From: Micromonospora inositola
Lineage (GTDB): Bacteria > Actinomycetota > Actinomycetes > Mycobacteriales > Micromonosporaceae
Reading direction: 5' to 3'
Assembly: GCF_900090285.1 (NCBI RefSeq)
Contig: NZ_LT607754.1
Coordinates: forward strand, 992,001-1,056,000
DNA: 64,000 bases
This document shows positions 53,282 through 61,215 of the stretch, in pieces (within the stretch, counting starts at the first letter, position 1; each line of letters begins with the position of its first letter). Made by a program: the position numbers and the translations under genes. The notes under the pieces were generated by a model. It did not search any database. It was given only the letters and a program-made list of their open reading frames with translations, and was not told the DNA's origin.

Positions 53282-53494
53282 ATGTCTGCCGAAGAGCCGC
53301 TGTTCCGGATCGTCCGCGGCGTGCCGAACGCCGAGGAGTTGGCCGCCCTCGTCGGCGCCATCGTCGTCCGGACCCGCCCAGCCGCCGCCCCCGCGCCGGT
53401 CGCCGTGTCGGCATGGGCGCGCAGCGGCCGGCCGGCCGGCGCGACGCCCGCCGCGGGTCCCGGCGCGTGGCGCGCCTCCGGCCTCCCCCGCTGA
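53282..53494 (+). CDS. accE: Acyl-CoA carboxylase epsilon subunit
   Basis: 70 aa, ATG start. The N-terminal LFRIVRGVPNAEELAALVGA and the C-terminal GPGAWRASGLPR are the family signature of AccE-type epsilon subunits; the ending -RASxLPR is nearly invariant. The epsilon subunit stimulates the carboxylase complex and helps join alpha and beta. In many actinobacteria it lies directly after the beta-subunit gene. Here it is 7.6 kb away from pccB (ends 45713), with accessory genes between. It is divergent from the kinase gene (91 bp). Confidence 0.88.
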   Translation: MSAEEPLFRIVRGVPNAEELAALVGAIVVRTRPAAAPAPVAVSAWARSGRPAGATPAAGPGAWRASGLPR

Positions 53495-53607
53495 CCTTCC
53501 CGGGTACGGCGGTCCTGAGTGGGAAGAAGTTCGTCGGGACTGCCGAGATCGCGCCGCAGCCATTAACCTCACTCAGGGAAACGGTGTGGTGACGGGCAGG
53601 AGGGCCG

Positions 53608-54060
53608 ATGATCCCCGAGGAGGACCGGCCGGCGGGCTGGCTGCGTGACTACGCCAGCATCGAGGCCGACATCCGACAGATGCGGGAATTCGCCGACCGA
53701 CTCCAGGCCGAGGTCGAGCGGAACTACGCCCCCCACCTGTCGTACATCGCGGACGACATGAAGGCCCCGATCCCCAACCCGGCCGACGCGTTCATCGAGC
53801 TGGTGCAGTTCCTCCAAGCGCACCACGAAACCCAGCAGGCCACCGCTCAGGTGGTCTGGGGGATGGCCCCCGCGACCGGCCGGCTGGCCCAGGCGGCCGG
53901 CACGATCGCCGACGACTACGCCGACTCGGACGCGTTCTCGTCCGCCCGGGTGGCCGACGTCGAACGCGCCCTGGCCGGTCCCTCCGCAACAACGGCACGC
54001 CCCCTGCCCGCGCTCCCCGATCCGACCGGGCCGGAGAGCGGGCGGGTGGTGCTGCCGTGA
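53608..54060 (+). CDS. Helical WXG100-like protein, mycosin cluster gene 1
   Basis: 150 aa, ATG start with CAGGAGGG upstream. Mostly helical (about 15-125) with a heptad-like pattern (ASIEADIRQMREFADRLQAEVERN and QATAQVVWGMAPATGRLAQAAGTIADDY). There is no strict WxG motif, although VVWGMAP holds W-G. The C-terminal ~25 residues are Pro-rich. Its stop overlaps the next gene's GTG by 4 nt (GTGA). Context (mycosin downstream) suggests a type VII-secretion-related protein; this is inference. Confidence 0.6.
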   Translation: MIPEEDRPAGWLRDYASIEADIRQMREFADRLQAEVERNYAPHLSYIADDMKAPIPNPADAFIELVQFLQAHHETQQATAQVVWGMAPATGRLAQAAGTIADDYADSDAFSSARVADVERALAGPSATTARPLPALPDPTGPESGRVVLP

Positions 54061-55484
54061 TCGAGCGGGGCAGCGGCCGGACGTCCGGCCTCACCGACTG
54101 GCGGCTGATGGACGTGCTCAGCATGTGGGCCTGCCTCCAGGACCACGACACGGCAGGGCACTGGAAACAGGTCGCCGGTTGGCGCAAGGTCTGCGACCTC
54201 GCGCTGACCCACCTCAGCCGCCTACAGGAGTACCGCCGCGGGCTAGCCGCGGCGTGGCCGCCGGAGACCAACGCCGCCGCCCGCGCGTACATCGGCGAAC
54301 TGGACCAGCTCATCGACAAGGTCCAACGCACCCACGACGCGGCCGCCGCGAACTACGACGCGCTCGCCGCCGCGACCCGCGCCATCGGCAGCACCCACGC
54401 TGAGCTTGAGCCGCTCTACCGGGAGTACGCGACCAAGCTCCAGCAGAAGCAGGCGTACGAGGCGACGGTCGCCGATCCGAAGGCGGTGGCGGGCAGCCGG
54501 CTACCGGCGCAGCCACCGGTGACCGACGCGGACCTTGAGCGGCTGAATGTGCAGGCGCGGGGCCTGATGACGGGACTCAGCGGCGAACTCCAACAAGCCC
54601 AGGTCATGCTCCGCACGCCGCCCGCTCCACCTCGTCGGCCAGGCATCCAGCCGAACGATCCCGATGTCTACGGGAGTAACCCTCCGACCCCAATCATTCC
54701 GCCAATCGTGCCGGTGCCGATCGCGGCGTCCGGCACGGCGCACTCGCCGGAGCGAATGTCGAGTGCGAACCGACGGGAAGCGACCCCAACCGCTCCGAGG
54801 GTTGGGCCGGCGGTCGGGGCCGGACCTGTACTCGGCGCGGCCGCTCCCGGGCTCGCACCGCCTCCTCTCAGCGCTGGGTTGTCAGGCATGGCGGCACCGC
54901 TCCCGCCCACTTCCGCCCCACCTGTCGGTGGCCTCGGGCTGCCACCGGCACTGCCGCCGGTTACTGCCGCACCGGGCCGAGTTGGTACACGTGGCCCGGT
55001 GGATGGACGCTCGAGCTCAGTAGGTAAGCCGGTCGGAGGCGCAACTGGGCTGCCGCACACCACACCACCACGGCCACTCCCGCCAGGCGGACTAATCGGT
55101 GAGACCCCAGGTCTGGGACTTGGCCAACCTGGCAGGGCCGCGGTCCCGCCCCGTCGGGTCAACCCAATCGGAGGCGTGATCGGAGGCGGCGGCGCCGGCA
55201 CCGCACCGACCGGTGCCGCCGGTTCCCGTCCCGGGGCCGGTCGCGGGCCGGCAGGTGTCCACGGGTCTCCGCCGATCGGCGGCGCCCCCAGCATGGGGGG
55301 TGGCCCTTACGGAACGAGCCCTGCGTCCGGACGGCCGGGGCGTCGAGAGCAAATTGACGACGAGTCGCGTCGTTGGGACCCGGATAACCCGTGGGAGACC
55401 GACAAGGGGGTGCCCCCTGTAGTACGCCCCCCGGACGGGGAGGGTCCGATAGACCCGGGCCCCGCCATCGGCTTCGGCCGGTGA
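54057..55484 (+). CDS. Helical N-terminus with long Pro/Gly-rich tail, mycosin cluster gene 2
   Basis: 475 aa, GTG start overlapping the previous stop. Residues 1-~185 are predicted helical (LMDVLSMWACLQDHDTAGHW ... LLQRLQEYRRGL-like segments, EPLYREYATKLQQKQAYEATV), with a few Trp and a YxxxE-like pattern (YREYATKLQQKQAYE) resembling ESX substrate tails but not at the C-terminus. Residues ~190-475 are rich in Pro, Gly and Thr, with no fold. No family assigned. Stop overlaps the mycosin GTG by 4 nt, giving tight coupling of the three genes. Confidence 0.6.
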   Translation: MIERGSGRTSGLTDWRLMDVLSMWACLQDHDTAGHWKQVAGWRKVCDLALTHLSRLQEYRRGLAAAWPPETNAAARAYIGELDQLIDKVQRTHDAAAANYDALAAATRAIGSTHAELEPLYREYATKLQQKQAYEATVADPKAVAGSRLPAQPPVTDADLERLNVQARGLMTGLSGELQQAQVMLRTPPAPPRRPGIQPNDPDVYGSNPPTPIIPPIVPVPIAASGTAHSPERMSSANRREATPTAPRVGPAVGAGPVLGAAAPGLAPPPLSAGLSGMAAPLPPTSAPPVGGLGLPPALPPVTAAPGRVGTRGPVDGRSSSVGKPVGGATGLPHTTPPRPLPPGGLIGETPGLGLGQPGRAAVPPRRVNPIGGVIGGGGAGTAPTGAAGSRPGAGRGPAGVHGSPPIGGAPSMGGGPYGTSPASGRPGRREQIDDESRRWDPDNPWETDKGVPPVVRPPDGEGPIDPGPAIGFGR

Positions 55485-56635
55485 GGCGGCAGGTCATCCG
55501 TGCAGCTCTCGCCGCACTAGCTGTGTCGGCGCTAGGACTGCTGGCGGTTTGTCCCGCTCACGCCGCTCCTCGCCCCGGTGGCCTTACACAGATTCGTGGA
55601 GACCAGTGGCACCTCACCTACCTCAAGGTGGCCGAGGCGCATCGGATGAGCCAGGGCGAGGGCATTGTCGTTGCTGTTCCAGACACTGGAGTGGATCCAC
55701 ACCCCGATCTGATCAACAACCTTCTCATCGGAACCGACATCGTCCAAGGCGGCAGCGGCGACGGTCATGGAGACCACAACAGCCACGGCACCTCGATGGC
55801 CGGCCTGATAGCGGCGCATGGCAGAGGCGAACATTTCGGTGCGCTTGGCATCGCACCGAAGGCCAAGATCCTCCCGATCATGTCATCTTTAGCTGACAAT
55901 CGAGGGGAGGCCGATGATCTAGCCGCAGGTATCGAATACGCTGCCCGCCACGGAGTTGACGTAATCAGCATTTCCAGTGCTGGCGGTTCCAGCGTGCGCC
56001 TCATCCAAGCGATTAACGCCGCGCTGGCCGCAAACATCATCGTCGTTGCAGGAGTCGGCAACAGACCAGAAGCCTCCTCGGTCGGTTATCCAGCCTCTCA
56101 TGAAGGAGTCATCGCGGTCGGCGGCATCGACAGAGCCGGTGAGCACGCAGCCGTTTCGGTGACCGGCCCTGACATTGATGTTGTGGCACCAGCAGTGGAT
56201 ATCTACAGCACGAGCTACGGCGGGAAATACTCAAAGGGGTCTGGTACATCCGGCGCCACAGCGATTGTTGCTGGCGCCGCCGCTCTGATCCGGTCCAAGT
56301 ACCCGAATCTTCCCGCCCAAGAGGTCGCGCACCGGCTCACCGCCACCGCTGTCGACAAAGGGCCGCCCGGACGCGACGACGAGTACGGCTACGGCGTCAT
56401 CGACCTCGTCGCCGCTCTGACGGCGGACGTACCCCCGCTCGGCTTCGAATCCGTGTCGGCTACCAACACGACGGCAACGACGGCCGCTGAGCCGGCCGCG
56501 AGTGATGCCGGGGACGGCGATGCGACGGCCCGCGCACTGGCCGCGCTGGGTGTGCTGGCGGCGGCGGGCGGCGGTTACCTGATCTGGCGGCGTCGTCGAC
56601 GTGCCGACGACCCGCCGCCGCGGATCAGCCGGTAG
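55481..56635 (+). CDS. Mycosin-like S8 protease with C-terminal membrane anchor
   Basis: 384 aa from the GTG at 55481 (overlap with the previous gene). Signal peptide (about 1-30, AALAALAVSALGLLAVCPAHA), subtilase domain, Thr/Ala-rich linker, then a C-terminal helix (ALAALGVLAAAGGGYLIWRRRRR) that anchors it. Triad: Asp68 (VAVPDTGVD), His102 (NSHGTSMAG), Ser257 (GSGTSGATAI); Asn194 at GVGN. The serine motif lacks the usual GTSxAxP (here GTSGATAI). Fits mycosins, which process type VII substrates. No other Ecc genes are in the window. Codon third positions are noticeably less GC-rich in 55481-56400. Confidence 0.85.
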   Translation: MRRQVIRAALAALAVSALGLLAVCPAHAAPRPGGLTQIRGDQWHLTYLKVAEAHRMSQGEGIVVAVPDTGVDPHPDLINNLLIGTDIVQGGSGDGHGDHNSHGTSMAGLIAAHGRGEHFGALGIAPKAKILPIMSSLADNRGEADDLAAGIEYAARHGVDVISISSAGGSSVRLIQAINAALAANIIVVAGVGNRPEASSVGYPASHEGVIAVGGIDRAGEHAAVSVTGPDIDVVAPAVDIYSTSYGGKYSKGSGTSGATAIVAGAAALIRSKYPNLPAQEVAHRLTATAVDKGPPGRDDEYGYGVIDLVAALTADVPPLGFESVSATNTTATTAAEPAASDAGDGDATARALAALGVLAAAGGGYLIWRRRRRADDPPPRISR

Positions 56636-56638
56636 CGT
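56633..56638 (+). promoter_or_regulatory. -10 box TAGCGT of leaderless maf
   Basis: TAGCGT is followed after 7 nt by the GTG at 56646; it overlaps the mycosin stop. Confidence 0.45.
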
Positions 56639-56645
56639 CGATCAG

Positions 56646-57302
56646 GTGCTGAACTCCGTACCGCCACGTCTCGTGCTCGCCTCGCAGAGTCCCGCTCGCC
56701 GCAAGCTGCTCCAGGCCGCCGGGATCGAACCCGACGTGCTGGTGAGCGGGGTGGACGAGTCCCAGGTGGTGAGTGACCGGGCCGAGGATCTGTGCCTGGA
56801 GTTGGCCCGGCTCAAGGCGCAGGCGGTGCTGGGTCGGCTGCGGTCGACGCCGGACGAGCGGACGCTGGTGCTGGGGTGCGATTCGGTGCTCGCGTTCGAC
56901 GGGGAGATCCTCGGCAAGCCGGCCGACGCGGCGGACGCTACCCGACGGTGGGAGCGGATGCGGGGGCGCAGCGGTGTGCTGCACACCGGGCACTGCCTGA
57001 TCGACGTCACCCGCGAGGCGCGGGCGGAGGGGGTGGGCTCCACCACCGTGCACTTCGCCGACATCAGCGACGAGGAGATCGCCGCGTACGTGGCGACGGG
57101 CGAGCCGCTGGCCGTGGCGGGGGCGTTCACCATCGACGGGTTGGGCGGCGCGTTCCTGACCGGGATCGAGGGTGATCCGGGCACGGTGGTCGGGCTCAGC
57201 CTGCCGCTGCTGCGCAACCTTCTCGGCGAGTTGGAGCTGAGCGTGACTGCCCTGTGGACGAAGGTCGCGCCGGGGGGCCAGGAGATCGAGCATCTCGGCT
57301 AA
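56646..57302 (+). CDS. maf: Maf-like nucleoside triphosphate pyrophosphatase
   Basis: 218 aa from the GTG at 56646; the ORF from 56601 overlaps the mycosin. N-terminal LVLASQSPARRKLLQAAGIEPDVLVSGVDES is the family signature, and GCDSVLAFDGEILGKP holds the catalytic Asp. Maf enzymes remove dTTP, UTP or modified nucleotides from the pool. A GIEGDPGTVVGLSLPLLRNLL ending is typical of the longer actinobacterial members. It probably continues with the O-methyltransferase gene 9 nt downstream. Confidence 0.93.
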   Translation: MLNSVPPRLVLASQSPARRKLLQAAGIEPDVLVSGVDESQVVSDRAEDLCLELARLKAQAVLGRLRSTPDERTLVLGCDSVLAFDGEILGKPADAADATRRWERMRGRSGVLHTGHCLIDVTREARAEGVGSTTVHFADISDEEIAAYVATGEPLAVAGAFTIDGLGGAFLTGIEGDPGTVVGLSLPLLRNLLGELELSVTALWTKVAPGGQEIEHLG

Positions 57303-57305
57303 CGT
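57300..57305 (+). promoter_or_regulatory. -10 box TAACGT of leaderless O-methyltransferase gene
   Basis: TAACGT is followed after 6 nt by the ATG at 57312; it overlaps the maf stop codon. Confidence 0.4.
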
Positions 57306-57311
57306 CCGGTC

Positions 57312-57965
57312 ATGAGCACGAAGCCGCTGCCGCTGACCCCGGAACTGCACGCCTACCTCGTCGCGCACGGGTCCGCCCCTGATGAGATCGTCCGTGAGCT
57401 CACCGAGGAGACCAGGGCGGCGCTGCCCGACCAGGCCACCATGCAGGTCGCACCCGAGCAGGCCGCGTTCCTGACCTTCCTCACCCGGCTGCTCGGGGTT
57501 CGGCAGGCGGTGGAGGTCGGCACCTTCACCGGCCTCTCCTCCCTGGCCATCGCGCGGGGGCTGGCCGACGGCGGCCGGCTCACCTGCTTCGACATCTCCG
57601 AGGAGTACACCAGCATCGCCCGCCGCTACTGGGTCCGCGCCGGCGTCGACGACCGGATCGACCTGCGCATCGGGCCGGCCGGGGAGACGCTGCGGGAGCT
57701 GCCCCGGGAGCGGTACCTGGACTTCGCGTTCATCGACGCGGACAAGGTCGGCTACCCGATCTACTGGGACGAGCTGGTGCCGCGGATGCGTCCGGGCGCG
57801 GTGGTCGCGGTCGACAACACGCTGCGCGGCGGCCGGGTACTCGCCCCGCAGAACGCCGACGACCGGGCGATCGCCGCGTTCAACGACGAGATCCTGGCCG
57901 ACGTCCGGGTGGATGTGGTGATGCTGCCGATCGCCGACGGCGTCACGCTCGCCCGGGTGCGCTGA
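57312..57965 (+). CDS. O-methyltransferase (CCoAMT-like, class I SAM)
   Basis: 217 aa, ATG start. SAM motif AVEVGTFTGLSSLAIARGL (about 60-80), FDISEEYTSIARRYW and RYLDFAFIDADKVGYPIYWDELVP with the metal-binding Asp, then DNTLRGGRVLAP. This is the catechol/caffeoyl-CoA O-methyltransferase fold, Mg2+ dependent. The substrate is probably a small phenolic or catechol. It lies 9 nt after maf; the leaderless -10 box inside the maf stop allows separate expression. Confidence 0.9.
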   Translation: MSTKPLPLTPELHAYLVAHGSAPDEIVRELTEETRAALPDQATMQVAPEQAAFLTFLTRLLGVRQAVEVGTFTGLSSLAIARGLADGGRLTCFDISEEYTSIARRYWVRAGVDDRIDLRIGPAGETLRELPRERYLDFAFIDADKVGYPIYWDELVPRMRPGAVVAVDNTLRGGRVLAPQNADDRAIAAFNDEILADVRVDVVMLPIADGVTLARVR

Positions 57966-57975
57966 AGCCGCCCGC

Positions 57976-58045
57976 GACGGAGTTGATCAAGCCGGGGTGA
58001 CGCCTCGGATGCCGCCATCTCGGCGAGACGGAGTCGATCAAACCG
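57976..58045. repeat. Two imperfect 19-nt direct repeats
   Basis: GACGGAGTTGATCAAGCCG (57976-57994) and GACGGAGTCGATCAAACCG (58027-58045) differ at 2 of 19 positions. They sit between the convergent O-methyltransferase and MFS genes. The core TTGATCAA is itself palindromic. Confidence 0.55.
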
Positions 58046-58082
58046 CCGCGCCAGAGATGACAGCCTGACCGTACGCCCGGGC

Positions 58083-59297
58083 TCAGGCGGGGATCGGGAC
58101 GGGGGCCTGGTCGTCGGTGGGGCGGGCGGCGCGCAGGGCGCGGCCGAGCCGCACGGTGAGCAGCGCGGCCGCCGCGATGAAGGCGGGCAGCAGCAGGAAG
58201 GCCAGGTGCGGACCCACCCCGTCGGCCACCCACCCCAGCGCTACCGGCGCGATGCCGAAACCCACCCCCATCGAGTACGACGCCCAGCCCGCCGCCTTGT
58301 CGGCGGCCGGCCCGGCGACGGCGAGCGCGATGGAGATCGCCAGTGGGTAGTGCAGGGCGTTGCCCAGGCCGAGCACGACCAGTCCGGTGACGGCGAGCCA
58401 GCCCATCGGGGCGATCCAAAAGAGGGCGAAGCCGGCCAGCGACACGGTCAGCGCCGCCAGCAGCAGCGGCACCGGCGGCCAGCGCAGGGCGAAGCGGCCC
58501 CCGGCCAGCCGGCCGACGAACATCCCGCAGACGATCGCGGCGATCGCCGCCGACGCGCTACCGGCGCTCAGCCCGGCGTGGCTGCGCAGCACGTCGGCGG
58601 TCCACAGCGACAGGCACACCTCGATCGAGCCGGTGACCGCCATCAGCACCCAGGCGATCCAGTACGCCCGGGGCAGCCGGTCCGCGGCGGTCACCCCGAC
58701 GGGTCGGTCGGCAGCCGCGGCAGCGGGGGCGGCGTGCGGGAGGCGTACCCGGAAGGTCAGGGCGGCGAGGGCGACCAGCGCGATCAGCCCGACCTCGACG
58801 GCCATCACCGGCCGCCAGCCGAGGCCGGCGTCGACGGTGACGCCGATGACCAGCGGGGCGAGGATGCCCATGCCGGCGCAGGCGGCGTTGGCCTCGGTGA
58901 GGGCGGCGGGGGCGGCATCGCCGTGGCGGGCGGTCAGCACGACGCTGACACCGCTGATCACCATCATGCCGAAGGTGGCGATCACCGCCACCGAGGCGAT
59001 GGTCGCCGCCAGCGGGTGCAGGAGGCCGAGCGCGGTGACGCCGGCGGCCACCCCGGCAAGGCCGAGCCAGATGGTGGGGCCGCGGCCGAGGCGGCGGGCG
59101 ACCGGCGCGAAGATCGCCCCGCCGAGCAGCGCGCCGACCGCGATGCCGGTGCTGTGCAGGCCGGCGACGGCGGCGCTGGTGCCCTGCTCGTCGCGGAGCA
59201 GCGGTACGACCGGGCCGAACCCGTAGAGAAAGAAGCCCCACAGCCCCAGCTGAGCGTAGGTCAGCTGGGTGATCTTGTCATGGGTGAGGCGGGGCAC
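58083..59297 (-). CDS. MFS transporter
   Basis: 404 aa, ATG start. About 12 transmembrane helices in two halves separated by a short basic loop (near residue 195). The first loop holds ARRLGRGPTIWLGLAG, the MFS motif A position; later VLGLGNALHYPLAISIALA is typical of the Arg-rich FucP/YfcJ-like branch. Substrate not predictable. Convergent with the O-methyltransferase gene; no regulator adjacent. Confidence 0.88.
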   Translation of the reverse strand: MPRLTHDKITQLTYAQLGLWGFFLYGFGPVVPLLRDEQGTSAAVAGLHSTGIAVGALLGGAIFAPVARRLGRGPTIWLGLAGVAAGVTALGLLHPLAATIASVAVIATFGMMVISGVSVVLTARHGDAAPAALTEANAACAGMGILAPLVIGVTVDAGLGWRPVMAVEVGLIALVALAALTFRVRLPHAAPAAAAADRPVGVTAADRLPRAYWIAWVLMAVTGSIEVCLSLWTADVLRSHAGLSAGSASAAIAAIVCGMFVGRLAGGRFALRWPPVPLLLAALTVSLAGFALFWIAPMGWLAVTGLVVLGLGNALHYPLAISIALAVAGPAADKAAGWASYSMGVGFGIAPVALGWVADGVGPHLAFLLLPAFIAAAALLTVRLGRALRAARPTDDQAPVPIPA

Positions 59298-59359
59298 TGG
59301 CCTTACGCTACAAGCGTCGGACCGGTGCCCCGCCCCGGATGAGAGGCAGGTCTCTCCTC

Positions 59360-60115
59360 TCAGCGGACGCTGCGGGCGAACTGCCGGGCGGCCCAGACCA
59401 CGCCGGCGATGGCGAGCACCGCGGTGATGGTCAGCCCCTGCCAGACCTTGTCGTTGCTGAGGTCGCCGGCGAAGAGCGCCCGGGTGCCGTCGACCGCCCA
59501 GGAGAACGGGTTCCAGTCGGCGATGCCCTGCAGCCAGCCGGGGGCGAAGGTGAGCGGCAGCAGGATGCCGGAGAGCAGCAGCACCGGCTGGGCGACGGTG
59601 TTCATCAGCGGGGCGAGCGCGTCCTCGCTCTTGACCTTGAGCGCGACGCCGTACGACACGGCCGAGGTCATCAGCGCGATCAGGGCCAGCATCAGGTACG
59701 CCAGCAGCAGGTCCCCGATGAAGACGCGCAGGTCGAACAGGAGCGCGAGCAGGGTGATGATGACCGCCTGCACGATCAGCGAGACCACGTCCCGCAGCGA
59801 GCGGCCGAGCAGCAGGGCGAGCCGGCTGACCGGGGTGACCCGGGACCGTTCGATCACCCCGGCGCGCAGCTCGGCGATCAGGCCGAAGCCCTGGAACAGG
59901 CCACCGAAGATGGCCAGCAGCACGAGCAGGCCGGGTACGAAGATCTTGTAGGCCGCCGCCTGGGTGGGCGCGTTCAGCGCCGGCTTGAGCAGCGGGGCGA
60001 AGAGCAGCAGGTACATCACCGGTTGGAAGACGCCGACGAAGACCCAGACCGGGTTACGCAGCAGCAGTTGGATCTGGCGCTCGAAGATGAGCCAGGTGTC
60101 GCGGAGGAGCTTCAT
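59360..60115 (-). CDS. ABC-2 transporter permease (DrrB-like)
   Basis: 251 aa from the ATG at 60115; the frame continues upstream only as antisense to the ATPase. Six transmembrane helices; the ABC-2 pattern of RNPVWVFVGVFQPVMYLLLFAPLL, AELRAGVIERSRVTPVSRLALLLGRSL and MNTVAQPVLLLSGILLPLTFAP. The ATPase gene lies 17 nt upstream. Together they form a two-component exporter of the daunorubicin-resistance type, used for drugs, lipids or antibiotics. The PadR regulator upstream probably controls it. Confidence 0.92.
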   Translation of the reverse strand: MKLLRDTWLIFERQIQLLLRNPVWVFVGVFQPVMYLLLFAPLLKPALNAPTQAAAYKIFVPGLLVLLAIFGGLFQGFGLIAELRAGVIERSRVTPVSRLALLLGRSLRDVVSLIVQAVIITLLALLFDLRVFIGDLLLAYLMLALIALMTSAVSYGVALKVKSEDALAPLMNTVAQPVLLLSGILLPLTFAPGWLQGIADWNPFSWAVDGTRALFAGDLSNDKVWQGLTITAVLAIAGVVWAARQFARSVR

Positions 60116-60132
60116 GGTCGTGTCTCCGGTTC

Positions 60133-61092
60133 TCAGGACTCGCGCAGCGAGCGGCCGGTCTTGGTGAGGAAGACGTCGTCGAGGCTGGGGCGGTGCAGCT
60201 CGATGGAGCGCAGGTCCAGCCCGGCGTGGTCGAGGCGGCGCAGCACCTGCGGGATGGCGGTGGCGCCGTCCTCGACGTAGAGGCGCAGACCACCCTCCTC
60301 GCCGGTCTCCAGCTTGTTGACGTACGGCTCGGCGTCGAGCAGTTTGGCCGCCTGCGGGGCGGCGGCGGCGTCGAGGCCGACGAGCACCACGTCGCCGGAG
60401 ATCTCGCGCTTCAGCTCGGCCGGGGTGCCCTCGGCGACCACCTCGCCGTGATCCATGATCGCGATCCGGTCGCAGAGCGCGTCCGCCTCGTCGAGGTAGT
60501 GCGTGGTGATGAAGACGGTCATCCCGTCGGCCCGCAGTCGGCGGATCTCGTCCCACATGTGCGCGCGGCTCTGCGGGTCGAGGCCGGTGGTCGGCTCGTC
60601 CAGGAAGACGATCTTCGGCTCGTGGATGATGCCGAGGGCGATCTCGACGCGCCGGCGCTGACCGCCGGAGTAGGTCTTGCACTTGCGGTCGGCGTACTCG
60701 GTGAGCTGGAAGGCGTCCAGGGCGCGGGCGGCACGGCGGTGCGCCTCGGCCTTGCCGATCCCGTAGAGCCGGGCGTGCAGGACCAGCTCCTCACGGGCGG
60801 TGGACTCGTCCCAGGTGCTGCCGCCCTGGGCCACGTAGCCGATCCGGCGGCGCACCTCGGCCGGGTCCGTGCGCAGGTCGGCGCCGGCGATGGTGGCCTC
60901 ACCGCCGTCCGGCTCGATGAGGGTGGCGAGCATCCGCAGGGTGGTCGTCTTGCCGGCGCCGTTGGGGCCGAGGAAGCCGAAGATCTCCCCTTCCGCCACC
61001 TTGAGGTCGACACCTCTGACGGCGTCCACCGTCTTCGTCTCGCGACCCGCCCGGGAGCGGAACGACTTCCGCAGCCCCCTGGTCTCGATCAT
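60133..61092 (-). CDS. ABC transporter ATP-binding protein (DrrA-like)
   Basis: 319 aa, ATG start. Walker A GPNGAGKTTTLRML (about 41-54), Q-loop YVAQGGSTW, signature YSGGQRRRVEIALG, Walker B IVFLDEPTTGLD and H-loop FITTHYLDEAD. The C-terminal ~90 residues carry the DUF4162-like extension seen in DrrA proteins. Energises the permease encoded 17 nt downstream. Preceded by a -35/-10 pair and a palindrome at 61206-61215. Confidence 0.95.
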   Translation of the reverse strand: MIETRGLRKSFRSRAGRETKTVDAVRGVDLKVAEGEIFGFLGPNGAGKTTTLRMLATLIEPDGGEATIAGADLRTDPAEVRRRIGYVAQGGSTWDESTAREELVLHARLYGIGKAEAHRRAARALDAFQLTEYADRKCKTYSGGQRRRVEIALGIIHEPKIVFLDEPTTGLDPQSRAHMWDEIRRLRADGMTVFITTHYLDEADALCDRIAIMDHGEVVAEGTPAELKREISGDVVLVGLDAAAAPQAAKLLDAEPYVNKLETGEEGGLRLYVEDGATAIPQVLRRLDHAGLDLRSIELHRPSLDDVFLTKTGRSLRES

Positions 61093-61179
61093 TTCTGCTC
61101 CTGGTCGTCCGGGCCGGCGCGCCGGCCGTTCTCGCCTGGGGACGACGCCGGACGGCGCGCTCCCCCCGTTGTGCGGCTC

Positions 61180-61209
61180 AGGCTAACGCGATATAGCGTT
61201 TGTAGTCAA
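61180..61209 (-). promoter_or_regulatory. Promoter of the DrrAB operon
   Basis: On the minus strand, -35 TTGACT (61209-61204) and -10 TAGCCT (61185-61180), 18 nt apart, giving a leader of about 85 nt before the ATPase gene. Confidence 0.5.
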
Positions 61210-61215
61210 CGTTGA
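61206..61215. promoter_or_regulatory. Palindrome TCAACGTTGA at DrrAB promoter
   Basis: A perfect 10-bp palindrome overlapping the -35 box of the exporter promoter and lying just after the PadR stop. The adjacent TTGACTA heptamer recurs upstream of the padR gene (61868-61874), so PadR may bind both. Confidence 0.45.
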
